Part shown: one piece after another, positions 26,111-38,600 of the stretch
Numbering within the stretch: position 1 is the first letter of the stretch
How the letters are laid out: each line of letters starts with the position of its first letter
The notes under the pieces: generated by a model
Database searches by the model: none
The model's input: the letters and a program-made list of their open reading frames with translations, nothing else
Told to the model about the DNA's origin: nothing
Position numbers and translations under genes: made by a program
Assembly (NCBI GenBank): GCA_902702965.1
Contig: CACRXP010000019.1
Location: 439,198 to 503,197, forward strand
Length of the DNA: 64,000 bases
From: Spirometra erinaceieuropaei
Lineage: Eukaryota; Platyhelminthes; Cestoda; Diphyllobothriidea; Diphyllobothriidae
Direction of reading: 5' to 3'

Positions 26111-29100
26111 CTAAACAGGAGAGAAAACGGATGAGGCTGCAACTAGGCGGAAAAGCCTGACAAGAAAGGTAGGAACAAACCGAGATATACCTCTGATTTC
26201 ACGCCCACAATGTCCGTGGGTTTAAGATTGACGAAGAAGACAGACCTAATGCCTTCCAAATTTCCATCTGGTTCGAAACCGGCCAGTTCAATCACAGCGG
26301 TGCGGGGGGCGGTGGCAGAACCGAAAGATACCTTGCAGACATGGTGTACCTTCGATTTGGGATGCTGACCCGAAGAAGGGGATGAATATATAAAAGAAAA
26401 TGATAAGTGAAGGTAATGGTCTCTGATGATGGATTCGAGTGAGAATCCGAAACGTCAGGCAAATAAACTTCTTGCCCCAGTGATCGCATCTTCATCTTCT
26501 GAAGTGAAGGTAATGCCGGCTCTAAAGTGTATACATATATATGCAGAATGTTATAACCGACAAAGACAAGAGAGGCTGGAATGGCCATTTCTGGCTTATT
26601 GGCCGTCGTCAGCCAGTCATACCCAACCACGAAGCGTAAAACACCTGGGGCTCGATCCCGCGACCTGTCCAACGCTCTAACCACTGAGCCACGGCTCTTT
26701 GCCCTGTCGGTTGCGATCGCGAATGTACAAAGGTAGAAGTATGGATGTATTGTTGACTGAAGCGATGGTGCGCGTCGCGACCACGGGAACCCTAGGTTTA
26801 AAGTCCTGATTTTTCAAAAACAAATAAACTTCCATCGTCCGAGGAAGGGTTCTGTGCAGTGCCTCACAGTATTTACCGATGGCGTTCATTCTGGCGTGCT
26901 GTTCATCCCATGGCTATTCGTGAAGGATGCACTGCGCGGGGAATTGATGGCTATCACGATGGTTAGTGCTTTTTCTCCCTCCCACGCAAGGGCAGTAAGA
27001 AGGATAAACCAGCTCTCGCCGGTGGTGGAATACCGTGCAGCCTCTGAGCACATGTTCGCTTCCCGATCTAGGATTTGGGTTTCCCAGAAGGCGGCATATT
27101 GAGAAGCAGTCTGAGACTAACGGGATAGAACAGTTGCTCTTCCGCGTTTCGAACAGGAATCTGATGAATTTCATATCAAAAAGATGGTCGGGCAAACCAG
27201 ACCTCATCGGTCGCAGAGGGACCCGGAGTTTCAACCTGGGTCATCGATCTGGAAACCGGTCTGACAAAGTGGCAAAACATCGCGCAACTATTCACGTCGT
27301 CAGAACCGCTGCCTTACGGCTATGAACAGCGTGGTCCACCCGACAGAAGTGAATCGCTCGTAAACATCTCAGGTGATATGGTGACAAAGAATCCTGAGCA
27401 TGATGAGACCCCTGAGGAGAGATAAAGTAAAAGAACCTCGTCGATCACACGAAGGAAACGTCCTCACACCCAGGGGCAATGGGCCTCAAAGTTGGGACCC
27501 TCCACCTTATGAACAGAGGGTTGTAGGGAACCATGCTGTAGTCAATCGTAGACGAAGGGAATGGCAGGTTCAACCACCACCTGGAGCCAAACCCATTGTG
27601 CTTGAGCAGGGGGGACTGAAATGTTTTGGGAAATCGGCAGTGGTGAAGGGTGATAGGATAGAGCGTTGGCATTTCCAGGCTGGCTTTCGGAAGGAAACTC
27701 TATCCAGGAATGAGACTATTCATAGGACTCGCGTCACCGGGCCACCTGTGTCTCAGCGTCTTGAGAATCCGTAATCGGTTTGGGACCCAGATGTCCATAA
27801 CGATGAGAAATGGCATGTCAGAAATTGGCTGTCGGAACTGCTTGCCGGGGGTAACCGCGGATTGCATATCTGACCGTTTGGTGCTGTATAGCGCCGTTGG
27901 GTCCTAGACATGATCCCGATCGTCTCGTCCTTGCTGGTTAAGTGCTGCGCACATAAAGAAATCGCTGATATTGGTGCTTACGACGAATGCTGGATCATGG
28001 ATCAGCCAGGGCGAGAGTGGGGAGGGGACAGAGTGTGCATTTGGTTTCCCAGTGTAAATGTCGCTCTTTGGGGCTAGGAGGATGAGATGGTGATATTTGC
28101 AAAGTAGTAGACAAGACAGAGATAGTAAAGGGCCAAATCGAAGAGTTGGACTACGTAGTCAGTCAGTCTGTTGCACTTTTTCGGGGGTCAGTAAAAATAT
28201 CGTCTTCGGAACTTTTTCGAGTTGATTGTGAAACCAGAGTCTTGCTGTAGGTTCTTAAGCAGGTGACTAGTTGATTTACCATGGACGTCGATGTCATCAA
28301 GGTACACAAGACAGGTGATGGATGAGAGGTAGGTCTCGACGGACATAGTGGCCATAGTGTTGGCGAGGCCCATGGACAGAGTGCGGAATCGATGGACAGA
28401 GGTGGGGCGAACTCACGCGATCTTAGGACGACCCTCAAGGCGGACCCTTAGGGTAAGAAACTAAGAGACGCCAGCCGGAGAGTCAATGCGTGCACGAACT
28501 CAGAAGGAATCGCAAACGGTCCCCTTGTTCAATTGACGATAAACGAGACCCAGGCGTAATCTGTAACCCTTATCCACTAGCATAATCCGAGTGGTCACCG
28601 GGAGTTAGACCGACGAGTTTCGTCCGATAGGTTGTCCGACCCGGGTGGAAAGTGTGACGAACGGGAGTGTGGCTTTTCTGAGGGCAGCCAGTCGAGTGGC
28701 AATTGAAATTCATGGAGCAGTCACTGGTTCTGTCGGAGGGATAGAGCCAATGCAGAAAAACCTGAGGGCAGAAGTTGTCGGACAGATGAGAGGAAGTTTG
28801 GAATAAGCATCACGCGGCCGCTTTGCATACAGGAGGGCAGTAGTGTAAGAGGATTAGATTAAACAGTAAATCACGTTACTCAGAACCAAACCACGGAAAT
28901 GCTAGGATTAGAGTAGAAGGTGCAGTTTAGAAGGGTATTTAAGATCTACTAAAATGCAAAAGTAGACATAATAGGTGAAAAAACATTGTGAGGTGACGCA
29001 CCGGTTCTGCCGAGACGATTTGACCAACGCGTATCTCCAGAAGATTGGGATCAAATTCAGTCGGTTTCCGCTTGGATTCTGTCGGGACTAAAAAGGAACT

Positions 29101-32100
29101 AGAACGACTTAGACAACAGGAGGGAGTAAAAGAGAATAAGATGTACCACAATGGCCTCCGACACGGTATAAGTCTTACGAATAATAGCAAGTTCGAAGTG
29201 CAACCGCCAAGAACATCAAAAACCAATGCATACTCCTGACGACGGTCCCCAGGTGAACAGGCCTCGAGTGATTACAGTCCACGGTGAACAGTCCGTGGCG
29301 GATTTTTGAAGTACGCAGGACAAGAAGTGCGCTCGAGGTTTATCACCTTGCTTATTACATCGATACGCTCCTGCTGGCATCCACATAGACGACAATTATC
29401 CGTAATGACAGTTGCTCTTTCAGCAGCAACGGCGACAACGATCCAAACTGTACCATAGCCCACTGCCAACAAACATCGGGGGCTAGAATCGAAATCACCA
29501 GGCACCGCCCAGTGTATCATAACAGCAAAAACAAAAATCACAAAACCCTCAGCCATGATATGATGGTAACAATGATGATGATGGTGATGGTGGCCATCTT
29601 CGATTAGGGCTTTCAAAATACTGCCACTGTTGATGCTGTTGCTTATCCTAACGACAATGATGCCGAGAAGGTGAATGCTGCTATCATTATCAGCATCTGT
29701 CCTCCCTCTCGCCCTCTTATCGTCATTAGGAATTGACGATATCGTTGCCTTCCTCCAGAGCGAATGTGCATGGAAGCTGATGAGGCTTCGGAGCGTCTTT
29801 GTGGAATGCGTCATAGGTAGCGCCTTCAGGGCCCCCGGTTATATGACGAGTCTCTACGACAGCGATTTCAAATTCGAGGGGTAAGTGCGTCTGTCGCCCT
29901 TTCTCTCGAAAACCCCCCAGCGAACTGGACTACTGTAAAGAAGGGCCGATCGACGTCCACTTCAAAAGAAGTCGTACTTTTTCCGATAGGCTTTTCTCTA
30001 GCGTTGAGTAGAAAGATGCTCCGCTAAAGGTCAGCACGCTGTTACTTTGAAAATAACTTGGATTTGTGTCCCCAACCAGTCAACCTAGCAGCCTCATCTA
30101 GGCAGCATTGAGCCCAAAACGACGGCAAGTTCATACGAACCAGTTGACCATCTCCAGCTTCAAAGCGCGGTAAAGGACGTCAATTCAGATTCCATGTGTA
30201 TGACGGCATACGGCAACTGTAAGCACTTAAAAAGATGGGCTTCCGTTTCAAATTTCGGGAAGACTGACTTATATGGCCCCTTAAACAGGACATGGGAATA
30301 AGAACACCCTGTCCAAGTAATAAGGGTGGGCAAATATTCTTGTGCTCTTTCTCCAGCAATAAACTTAATATAAAACCAAATTGTTGCCCTGATCTTGACC
30401 TCAATCCTACCCTAAGCTTCAACTATACAGTTAGCACTATCCCCAACCTTAACCCTAAGTTTGGCCCTGAATTACCTTACCATTAACTTTAAATCTAGCC
30501 TTAAATCAAAGTTCTACCTAAACCATAACCCTAACCTTAAACGTAACCCTAGTTCCACCGGGAATCGGCTCAAAGCAACACCAGTATTGTTTAGGGGACC
30601 ATATGAGTCAGCCTTACCGAAATCTCAAAGGACAGCATTCTTTCCCAGGCTAAAGTAAAACTGCATAAGCCTCAGAAGAATGTCCACCAGCCGACATCCT
30701 AAGAAACCCGTGATCATCCGAGCATAATGCGTGGTGGACATCCCAGCATGAAACAGGACTGCACCAGTGGTTCAAACCGAGATACAGGTCGGGATCTGAT
30801 CGACAAACAAACTAAACGGAGAGTGATTACTTCAGGGAGCGTAGAAATGGGAGCGGCAGGAAGAATAAGAAGCGATGACATGTCTGCAAGCACAAGCACT
30901 CACCCGAGCCCTGCTCCTGCTTGCCTTTTGTCTTCTTTGATGTCTGCGCGTCCGACCTCGTTGTAGGATGCGCTGCAATTTTCGCAGCCTTTTTGCCGGC
31001 ACCAGTAAGAGGAGGGAAGGCAGCATCTAGAAGGCAGCTGACCTCGGAGGTGTCGGGCAAATGTTCGGTCAACCGACTAGCCAATGAGGGTCGACCTCCT
31101 ATGCCAGTCCCACAGAGAGCCGCCTCCACCAGGCCCTTGAGATCGCCTGGGTGAAGTGTGCCCTCAGCGAAGAGGGACTCCAGGCGCTGGCGACGGTTGG
31201 CATCGGCCTCGATGACTAACGGTCCACCATGCTGAGCCGGCCGAGGAATCACCAGTGCCTCTGTAAGAGGGGGGGGGGGGACGGAGAGGGGAAAAGTACG
31301 ACATAATCAGCAGCGGCAGCAGTGCAGCGTGCCTCCTATGCAACAGTGTAAGAGGTCAGGACCTAAATTTTACAGCGGACGTTATCAAGGGCACCTCCTA
31401 AGTGATCAAGAGGAGACGCAGAACCCCTTTTTGAAAACCGAACGGCAGATCGATGAAATGTCTACGAAAGATCAAAAATTTCAACCCAAACTCAAGGAAG
31501 CCAGGTGGACAAAACTGTACCGAAAGGGCCAAACAGCAGCACAGCGACATCTACGCGTGATGAACACGAACTGGAACATTAACTAACGTGAACCAGATTT
31601 CCCCTAACTCTCAATATATGCTATGAAACGTCGCGGATGCCTATTTATATCTCCCTGCAGTCACATTGTAAAATCGCGTTGCAAACCCAAGTCAGTCCGT
31701 TTGAATACCTATGTGTCCACGCACAAACGCACATATCTGACACTATCTTTCGAAACAGTACTATCACCAAATACAGAAGCTCTGGGCCATATTCTGCAAC
31801 CCACAAATAAGCAAAGCAGAACGAATCGCCAAACTGGCGGCGTTCGGAATTACAACCGAGGAATTCAACGGACGAAGCGTTCGATTCAACGGCTGCACAA
31901 TCTCCGTCCTCACATGCTGTTCCCCCCTCAACCCACCCCGTGGTGCTTACAGCGTTCCCATATCCATCACAACCACGCATCAGCATCACTCCTCCATTCG
32001 CTGGATGTCCACTTAGATTCCAGGACATCCGTAGAGGTGCTTGCATGTTCAACGGCCGCACCAGCCAACAACAACAAAGGCACCTCCAAACTGCCCCTTA

Positions 32101-35100
32101 CATTTACAGTCGGTTACGAATTCCTCTGTCATCTCCGGGCACATCGTACCAACTAGTTACAAAGCTCCCACTCAGTCGTCAACAACACGTCAGATATGCA
32201 AACTGATGAAACGGTGCAGCGCAGACCACAGCAGGTGAACTAATAACACCCAAGAATGGTTGCCAATAGCACAGAGCTGTATATAGGGAATCGCCGTCAA
32301 CTTTCACAACAACAGCCCCATAATGATCGGAAGTGTTTAATACACTACCGGGGAACGAGACGACGGCCCATTAACCATGCACGTCATGACTGTCAGATAT
32401 TTTAATAAAATCTGTAGCAAACGGGAGGCTAATCGCTGCAACCATGTAATCAGCCTTAGCATCACTGATGCCTGCAGAGGACGAGCTCGCCAATTAAATG
32501 TCCATAAGCGTCACGCATTGGTTCACCGTATGAATGTCACCGCGAACTTCTGACTGAACCCAGTTTTATGCCCTAGACAGTCACATTGTCAAGTATTCTG
32601 AACTCTCCCAGAGATGAAGGCCTACCCTGGCAGTCAGTCAGATCATACATCTCTCTTGGAGAGATTACTGATACGTCCTCAGCCTTTTTTCAAAGGACCG
32701 AATTATGCTGCTCCGGGAAGCGATGAACAGGCATACCAGAAGCTGATCTCCGAGTTAGAAGAATGCACTCTGTCATGTGCGTCTTCAAAGCGGAAATCGA
32801 TCGGTCACCCGATCGGGAAATGGATTTTTTGATGGCACAGAAGGTCCTGTTGTTAAACTCAACTACGATGCTCGGCCCGAATGGCTGCCACAGACGGTGA
32901 TTTTACTCGCCTTTGTTAACCGAAACCGGTGAAAGTAACGCATGAGAGCGTTCCCCGAAATACGATGGGGGAGAAAGAGCCTGGGATACAGGATTCACGA
33001 TAAAGGCGGTAGCAAGGCAGAAAGCCGGGGAAGAAATTGTCTGACATTAGGAATGCAGTCTAAAAATGCGGAAGCCACATGAGAAAGGGGGAATAAAGGA
33101 CGGGACGCAAATGAAGGACGTGCAAATAAAACAGAAGGCAGGTAAGAGAAGTAGACAGAGAATGGCGCACAAGGAGTGCTCGAAAAGGAAACCTGGCGTG
33201 TCCAAAATTGGGTAGAATGGGAGCGAATTGGACAAAAGCGACAAGTTAGCGGAGTGGTAAATGAGACGAAAGCCCGCCGACTTGACAAACACATTCTAAT
33301 GGGAGCCACAAATGAATAGAAAATCACCTGGATAGAACGTAACTTGCATAGCAGAGCGCAAACGCGATGGACGTCAGGTGTTTTCTCGAGGATGACTGAT
33401 AAGTTAGGTTTTAAAGTGGATGCAGAAGCGTGTCGGAAACAGATTACCCCTAGGTAGTATTATGACAGCTAAGATGGCCAGGCATCCCCCGAAGGCGTGA
33501 AGAGGAGGACGTTGGACAAGTAGGCCTATCAGAGTAGGAAAAGTGAAGAAGGCACACACGTGGACAGTTGTTAACACCGCGCATCAATGAGCGCTGGAAT
33601 GTTCACACCCGAAAGAACCAGAGATGCCTCCCCCGATAGTTCGACAAAAATACTCCCCGGGGGAGCATTGAGGACTTGCGCGTGAATTCGATCTCAGTGC
33701 AGGGGACTGCCCCACCGTCCACTGCACTCACTCAAACCATGCTCTTCATTCTCCAATCTCAACACTGGGCAGAAATGGTCAGAGGTGGGCTTGGGGCATC
33801 TTGTCCTCGTCCTCGTCATTCAATATGCGTTTCTTCCCCAACCTACGGTGGTCCGACTCCACTCCACAGCTGTTATATCGGTAGACGTTGCTATGAGGTC
33901 AAGTTAAGCAGGTGCCCTTGCAACCTGGCTCACAGCTGCGAGGATCAAGTCACCCCACCAGCCGCCAAGCTCTCACAATCCGCCATCTAGCCCACCGTGA
34001 TAATCCAGATCTGCATGCATGGGTGTGCTCCCTAGCGGCTTCGGTCTCACTGGCTCCCGCCCTCACCCTCTGATCGAGTACTACTTGCGCAAATGAGTCA
34101 TGAGCCGACCGGAGCCGAGTTGGGGCGCGATGAACGGTCAGGTATTCGCCTCCGCCCTGCCCGCAAAACACACCTGTCGTCCTGTTTATCCAATTGAACA
34201 ACGGCCTCAAGCAGGGTGAAATTGCGACATTAGACTCATTATCTGTACCACAGGCTGTCTAGTGGTGCTGGTAGGCGGTGAAGGAGCACTTGCGTGACAA
34301 GCCTGGTCAGGTAGTGAGTCAAAGTTCACCTCCAATCGTTGCCAGTCTCCCTCTCCGATGGAACATTGTAGGTTTGAGAAGAAAGTGAGTGACAGATGCT
34401 GTACAAGTCTTCGCCACTGACAGTTCGACCGCCGTTTTCGACGATCTCTACCGTGCGCTCCACTGAAAGGTGAATCATATGCGGTGACTTGCGCGTGAAT
34501 CAGTTTAAAGTAATAGTAGGCTTGCGCAGCATCCATCGCACTCTATCCTTACTCCCCACCTGGACCCGGTGTCAAGACAGTGTCAAGAAAACCGGAGGCG
34601 AGGGTGGGGCGCAGATGGATGGCACAGTTGAAGCCGCACCTTGGCGTTCCACTCCACAGCCCCTGGTCCACACAGCAAATGGCTGACAACAACAGCAGCA
34701 AAAACAACACGCCAACAGGGGTCAGAAGAACGAGGATGATGACTGGGCAGCCATGCCCACCACCTGTATACCCAGCGGGAGCGCACGTGCATCTACTGAC
34801 GGGGAACCAGGTGACGGTGAATCAACGTTCACCTGCAGTCGTCTTCATTCTGCCTCTTTGCCGTTAGTATTCACTCCACGCGCAGGTTCCCATTTACCTC
34901 TCGCCTCATCCCCCGTAGAAGGAGCCACTTAACGCAGCCAAACCTAACTCGGATGGCATGTAGGCACTCATGTTGTTGCAAGCGAAGTATACACAGGCAG
35001 TCGCGGTGTTTCGAGTTGCCACAACGCTCTGAACCGTAGCGAATGAAAGCGGGGAGGTTGATGTAGGAGATTAGACTTAAGGTGAGTGCACGCTGTGAAG

Positions 35101-35640
35101 GTTAACACAGAAAAAGCATCAACAAGGTGAGACGCAAAGGCCGAACGAAAGGGGTGGCCAGCCTTCACCGCCTGACAAAACCAGAAGCCTACCAGTCGGC
35201 CCAACGTCAGGCAGGATGACCGCGTTGAGGATATCGAGGACGGGGTTATTGGCGACATTCCCGGGCTCACAGAAGGCCTGCTTCAGACGCCTTTTGAGGC
35301 CCGGCAGGGGCTGGAGGGCAAGACCGGGCGCAGGTGGCTCAATGAGCGGCGCGCATTGGTCCGCGGCCGTCTTGGCAGCAGCCTGAGCGGAGGGCGACTT
35401 GGCCAGGCGCGGGTCGCGAGCAGGGGGCGTGAAGGAGCACATGGGGCCCACAGAGCTGGTGGTGGTCGCCTCGCTTGCCGCGGAAGCTGCAGCCAGGCAG
35501 GGCAGAAGCGGATGGCCTACAAAGGCGGCGGGTTTGGCCGTGCTGTCAAAGACCGTCAGGAACTGTAGGGTGGGGGGGGGGAGGGGGAGGGGGAGGAGAA
35601 AGAACCATGAACACCAGTGGTATTGGACGCTGGGTATGTT

Positions 35641-35688
<48 letters not shown>

Positions 35689-38600
35689 AGTAAGTAAAAG
35701 TTTTGAGAGGGAAATAACTCTGAAGTAAGGCAACAATGCAGGCAGGTATGGCACAAGAATCCAAGAAATTCGCACAATGACGTAATTGCTCCGGTGACAC
35801 TCAGAAGGCCCCATTGCCCCCCGCCAGGGGTTTAATGGTCGCAAGTCACTGTCGCTGACGAATGGCGAAACAGTATAGACAGTAGCAAATCAACTGTCGG
35901 TAACACCTTCAGGCAGCGCTGGGCAAGTCTCTAGCACACCAGCTACCCACCAAGAAATCACAAATCGTAGAAGCACTTTAGATACTGAGGGTATCTAATA
36001 AAACTTTACTCGCTAACATCCGAGAGACGGGTATGCTGGAGGAGTGGCAAACGGGAGTACACCTTCGAATCCAGAGGGACACTAGGCCGCTTGTCTACCA
36101 AACAACCCCACGCAACTGCTGTCCGGAGTTCAATGGTCTAGGCTGGTTTTTGGCCGACCGGATTTGGCAGGGTCCAATGGTGCTGAGAGGAATTTCTACC
36201 GCAACATGACCGCCAGATGAAACAGAACCGCATTCGAGGCTAACCACGCCACCTTTCTAACAGAAAAGCAGCTGTGACACATCTCCCCTCCGTGAGACAG
36301 CAGGGTATGACAGGGAGGTTATGTGAAATTGACTGAGGGGACAGATCGGGGGTCGTACAGGACACCTGTAGTGACGTTTCGGTTGAAGAGACTTCAATAA
36401 TACTAACATGACGTCATAGTTTTTCGACGTTTGGATGAGACCAATATGCTCCTCGAACTCTTCTTTAAGAGGTTACTTCCTCTTGAATAAACGGGACACA
36501 GCTGCGTTTGTGAGAGAGGGGGTGATTGCTGTTGAAGTGTAGTATTTGTCTTGTGTTGGTGGCTTTTCTGAAAACGGTTGTTTGTAATTGCCCGGTTGCA
36601 CACCGACGCACAAGGACATCGAGGAAGGGAAGTTGGTTGTTTCTTTCGGCTTCCATCGTGAATTAGATATTCGGGTCAACCGATGACACCTTCGCCATTG
36701 TCAAATCATCTGACGTGGAGCACCTTAAAGAATCACTGAAATAGTAATAGTCTCGGACAAAATTGTCGTGGTTAGCTAGGTAGGTTCCTCAGTGGAGAGC
36801 CAGCATGCTACGGAGTATGAGCTTACTTGTGATTAGGTTGTATGATTGGCGGCATTATAGCTTACTAGCAACAGGAATCCCTTCCAAGCGACAACAGGCA
36901 GCGATTTAAATCTCAGTTCCATAAGTTTTCACGCCCGACTTGCAAATAACGCAAACAGAGAGTATTTATTCCCTCTCGTTAAAGCCCTTGGCTTTGCTGA
37001 ATAATTTTAAGTTCGATCCTATCTTGGAGCCTACGGAGCCAATCTCCGACCAGGCAGTCGAGAGCGCCTCCTGATTGGTCGGTTGGGTACTTACGGACTC
37101 GCTCCTAGAGCTGGGCGTTTGTCGGTCTACGCGTGCTCACCCCCGCTCAACTGGCGAGGCAGAGTCAAAAGAACTGGAGACAAGCGTGGGCGAAGTGGTT
37201 GACGAAGCAAAACATCCGGCCTACGCGTGCCACACACGCGACCTAGTTTTGTGTGGGCCAGACAGGAAGTAGGTAGTTCGGGACCCACATGAGTGTCGTA
37301 AGGGGACACTAGGGTGCACTGTCGATCAGTCCTGAGTACAATCTAATTGTTACGGCAGTCGGCGACATGCAGGTAACGACTACTGGCGCATCGTCCGATT
37401 GTTTAGGCGACAGAAACTAAGCGCTAGGTCGGCCTTACTTGCTCATTCCGCTCCCACGTGACAGTGGACAGCTGAGTCAAGGCCGATATTGGACGCACTT
37501 GCAGGTCTGATGCAATGTCCCCGTCTAGCGTGTGAGGTGCCACAAGGGCGACATTCAGAAGGAACCGGGGCATCCTGACTGTCATACCACAGGTGAACGA
37601 AGTTAGCTCGTCAGTTGCCAACCTTCAAAGGCATGACATATAGTGCGCCCTTCAAACTCACTCCTCCTGTCCTCCAGGTGGCGGAGAGATCAGGAGCAAT
37701 GACTGATGTGGCGTGAAAGACTCCCTCCAATATATTACCAAAAGCAGGCACCGCAACGATAACGAGCCCAGTGCGATCTGACTTGCCGCATGTCATATAC
37801 TGCACGCTGAAAGCTGCACAGCATATACCAACAGAAACCCGCCCACAGGGGAGTTCATACCTTCTCTGCAAACAGCCTTCGTTGCTCGGATGTGGCCGGA
37901 CTGGCAAGGCGAATGTCGGCCCGAATATGCACAGTGTCAAGCATATCGGTGCAGGGCAGGATGAGGGCTGAGAGGCCGGCTCCAGGAGCCGCAGTTGCAC
38001 CCGAAGCGTCATCGTCGCCAGTCAGAGAGGCAGCAGAGATTCCGCTGAACTGCGCGGCGTCCTGTTCAGGCACCAGACTGACCAGGCGATAGAGGTCCAG
38101 CATGTAAGCTCTAAAGCAGACAGAAGCAGCAGCAGCATTAAAATGGGTGAGGGGAGGTAGAGGTAAATGCTAGATAATTCTCTCTGCCTGAAAGATAAAA
38201 TGCAGTTCAGGGACATGCAAAAGAGGCAGCAGGCAATCACCTTTGTCAAGGGTGGCATTTGACGGGTCAGGTGTGCAACATCGGCAGGGCGGATGCCAAG
38301 GTCTGACTGATCATCGCGTCCGGACTCGGCTCCGGTCGGCCTGTGACTCAGTTTTGCAAGTTGTACTCGGTCGCAAAGAGAGAGATAGAGAAGCCAGCGA
38401 AATCAATGTCGCTACGCGGCCCCGTCCCACTATAACCAATCCAATGCAGAATTAAATTACCACGGTGGACTAGAAGCCGGACTTGGAAACTTGACAGCTG
38501 ATGGGCTAACTTGATCCTCGGGGTGAAAACCAGGTTGCGAGGGAGCCGGCTTAACGTGACCTTATAGCAACGCCTACTGACATGACAGCCGGAGGAGTGG

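Noticed and set aside
30827..31252. Exon 10 region as a separate small gene
   Set aside because: The start Met is internal, the frame begins at a good acceptor, and its sequence is the middle of a TyrRS unit in phase with its neighbours.
35119..35844. 241-residue frame with poly-Tyr stretch as a protein
   Set aside because: Only 35193-35562 is coding; the rest reads through the TAG array and intron.
37611..38012. Minus-strand frame overlapping exon 8
   Set aside because: It is a shadow frame; the other frame matches TyrRS and has both splice sites.
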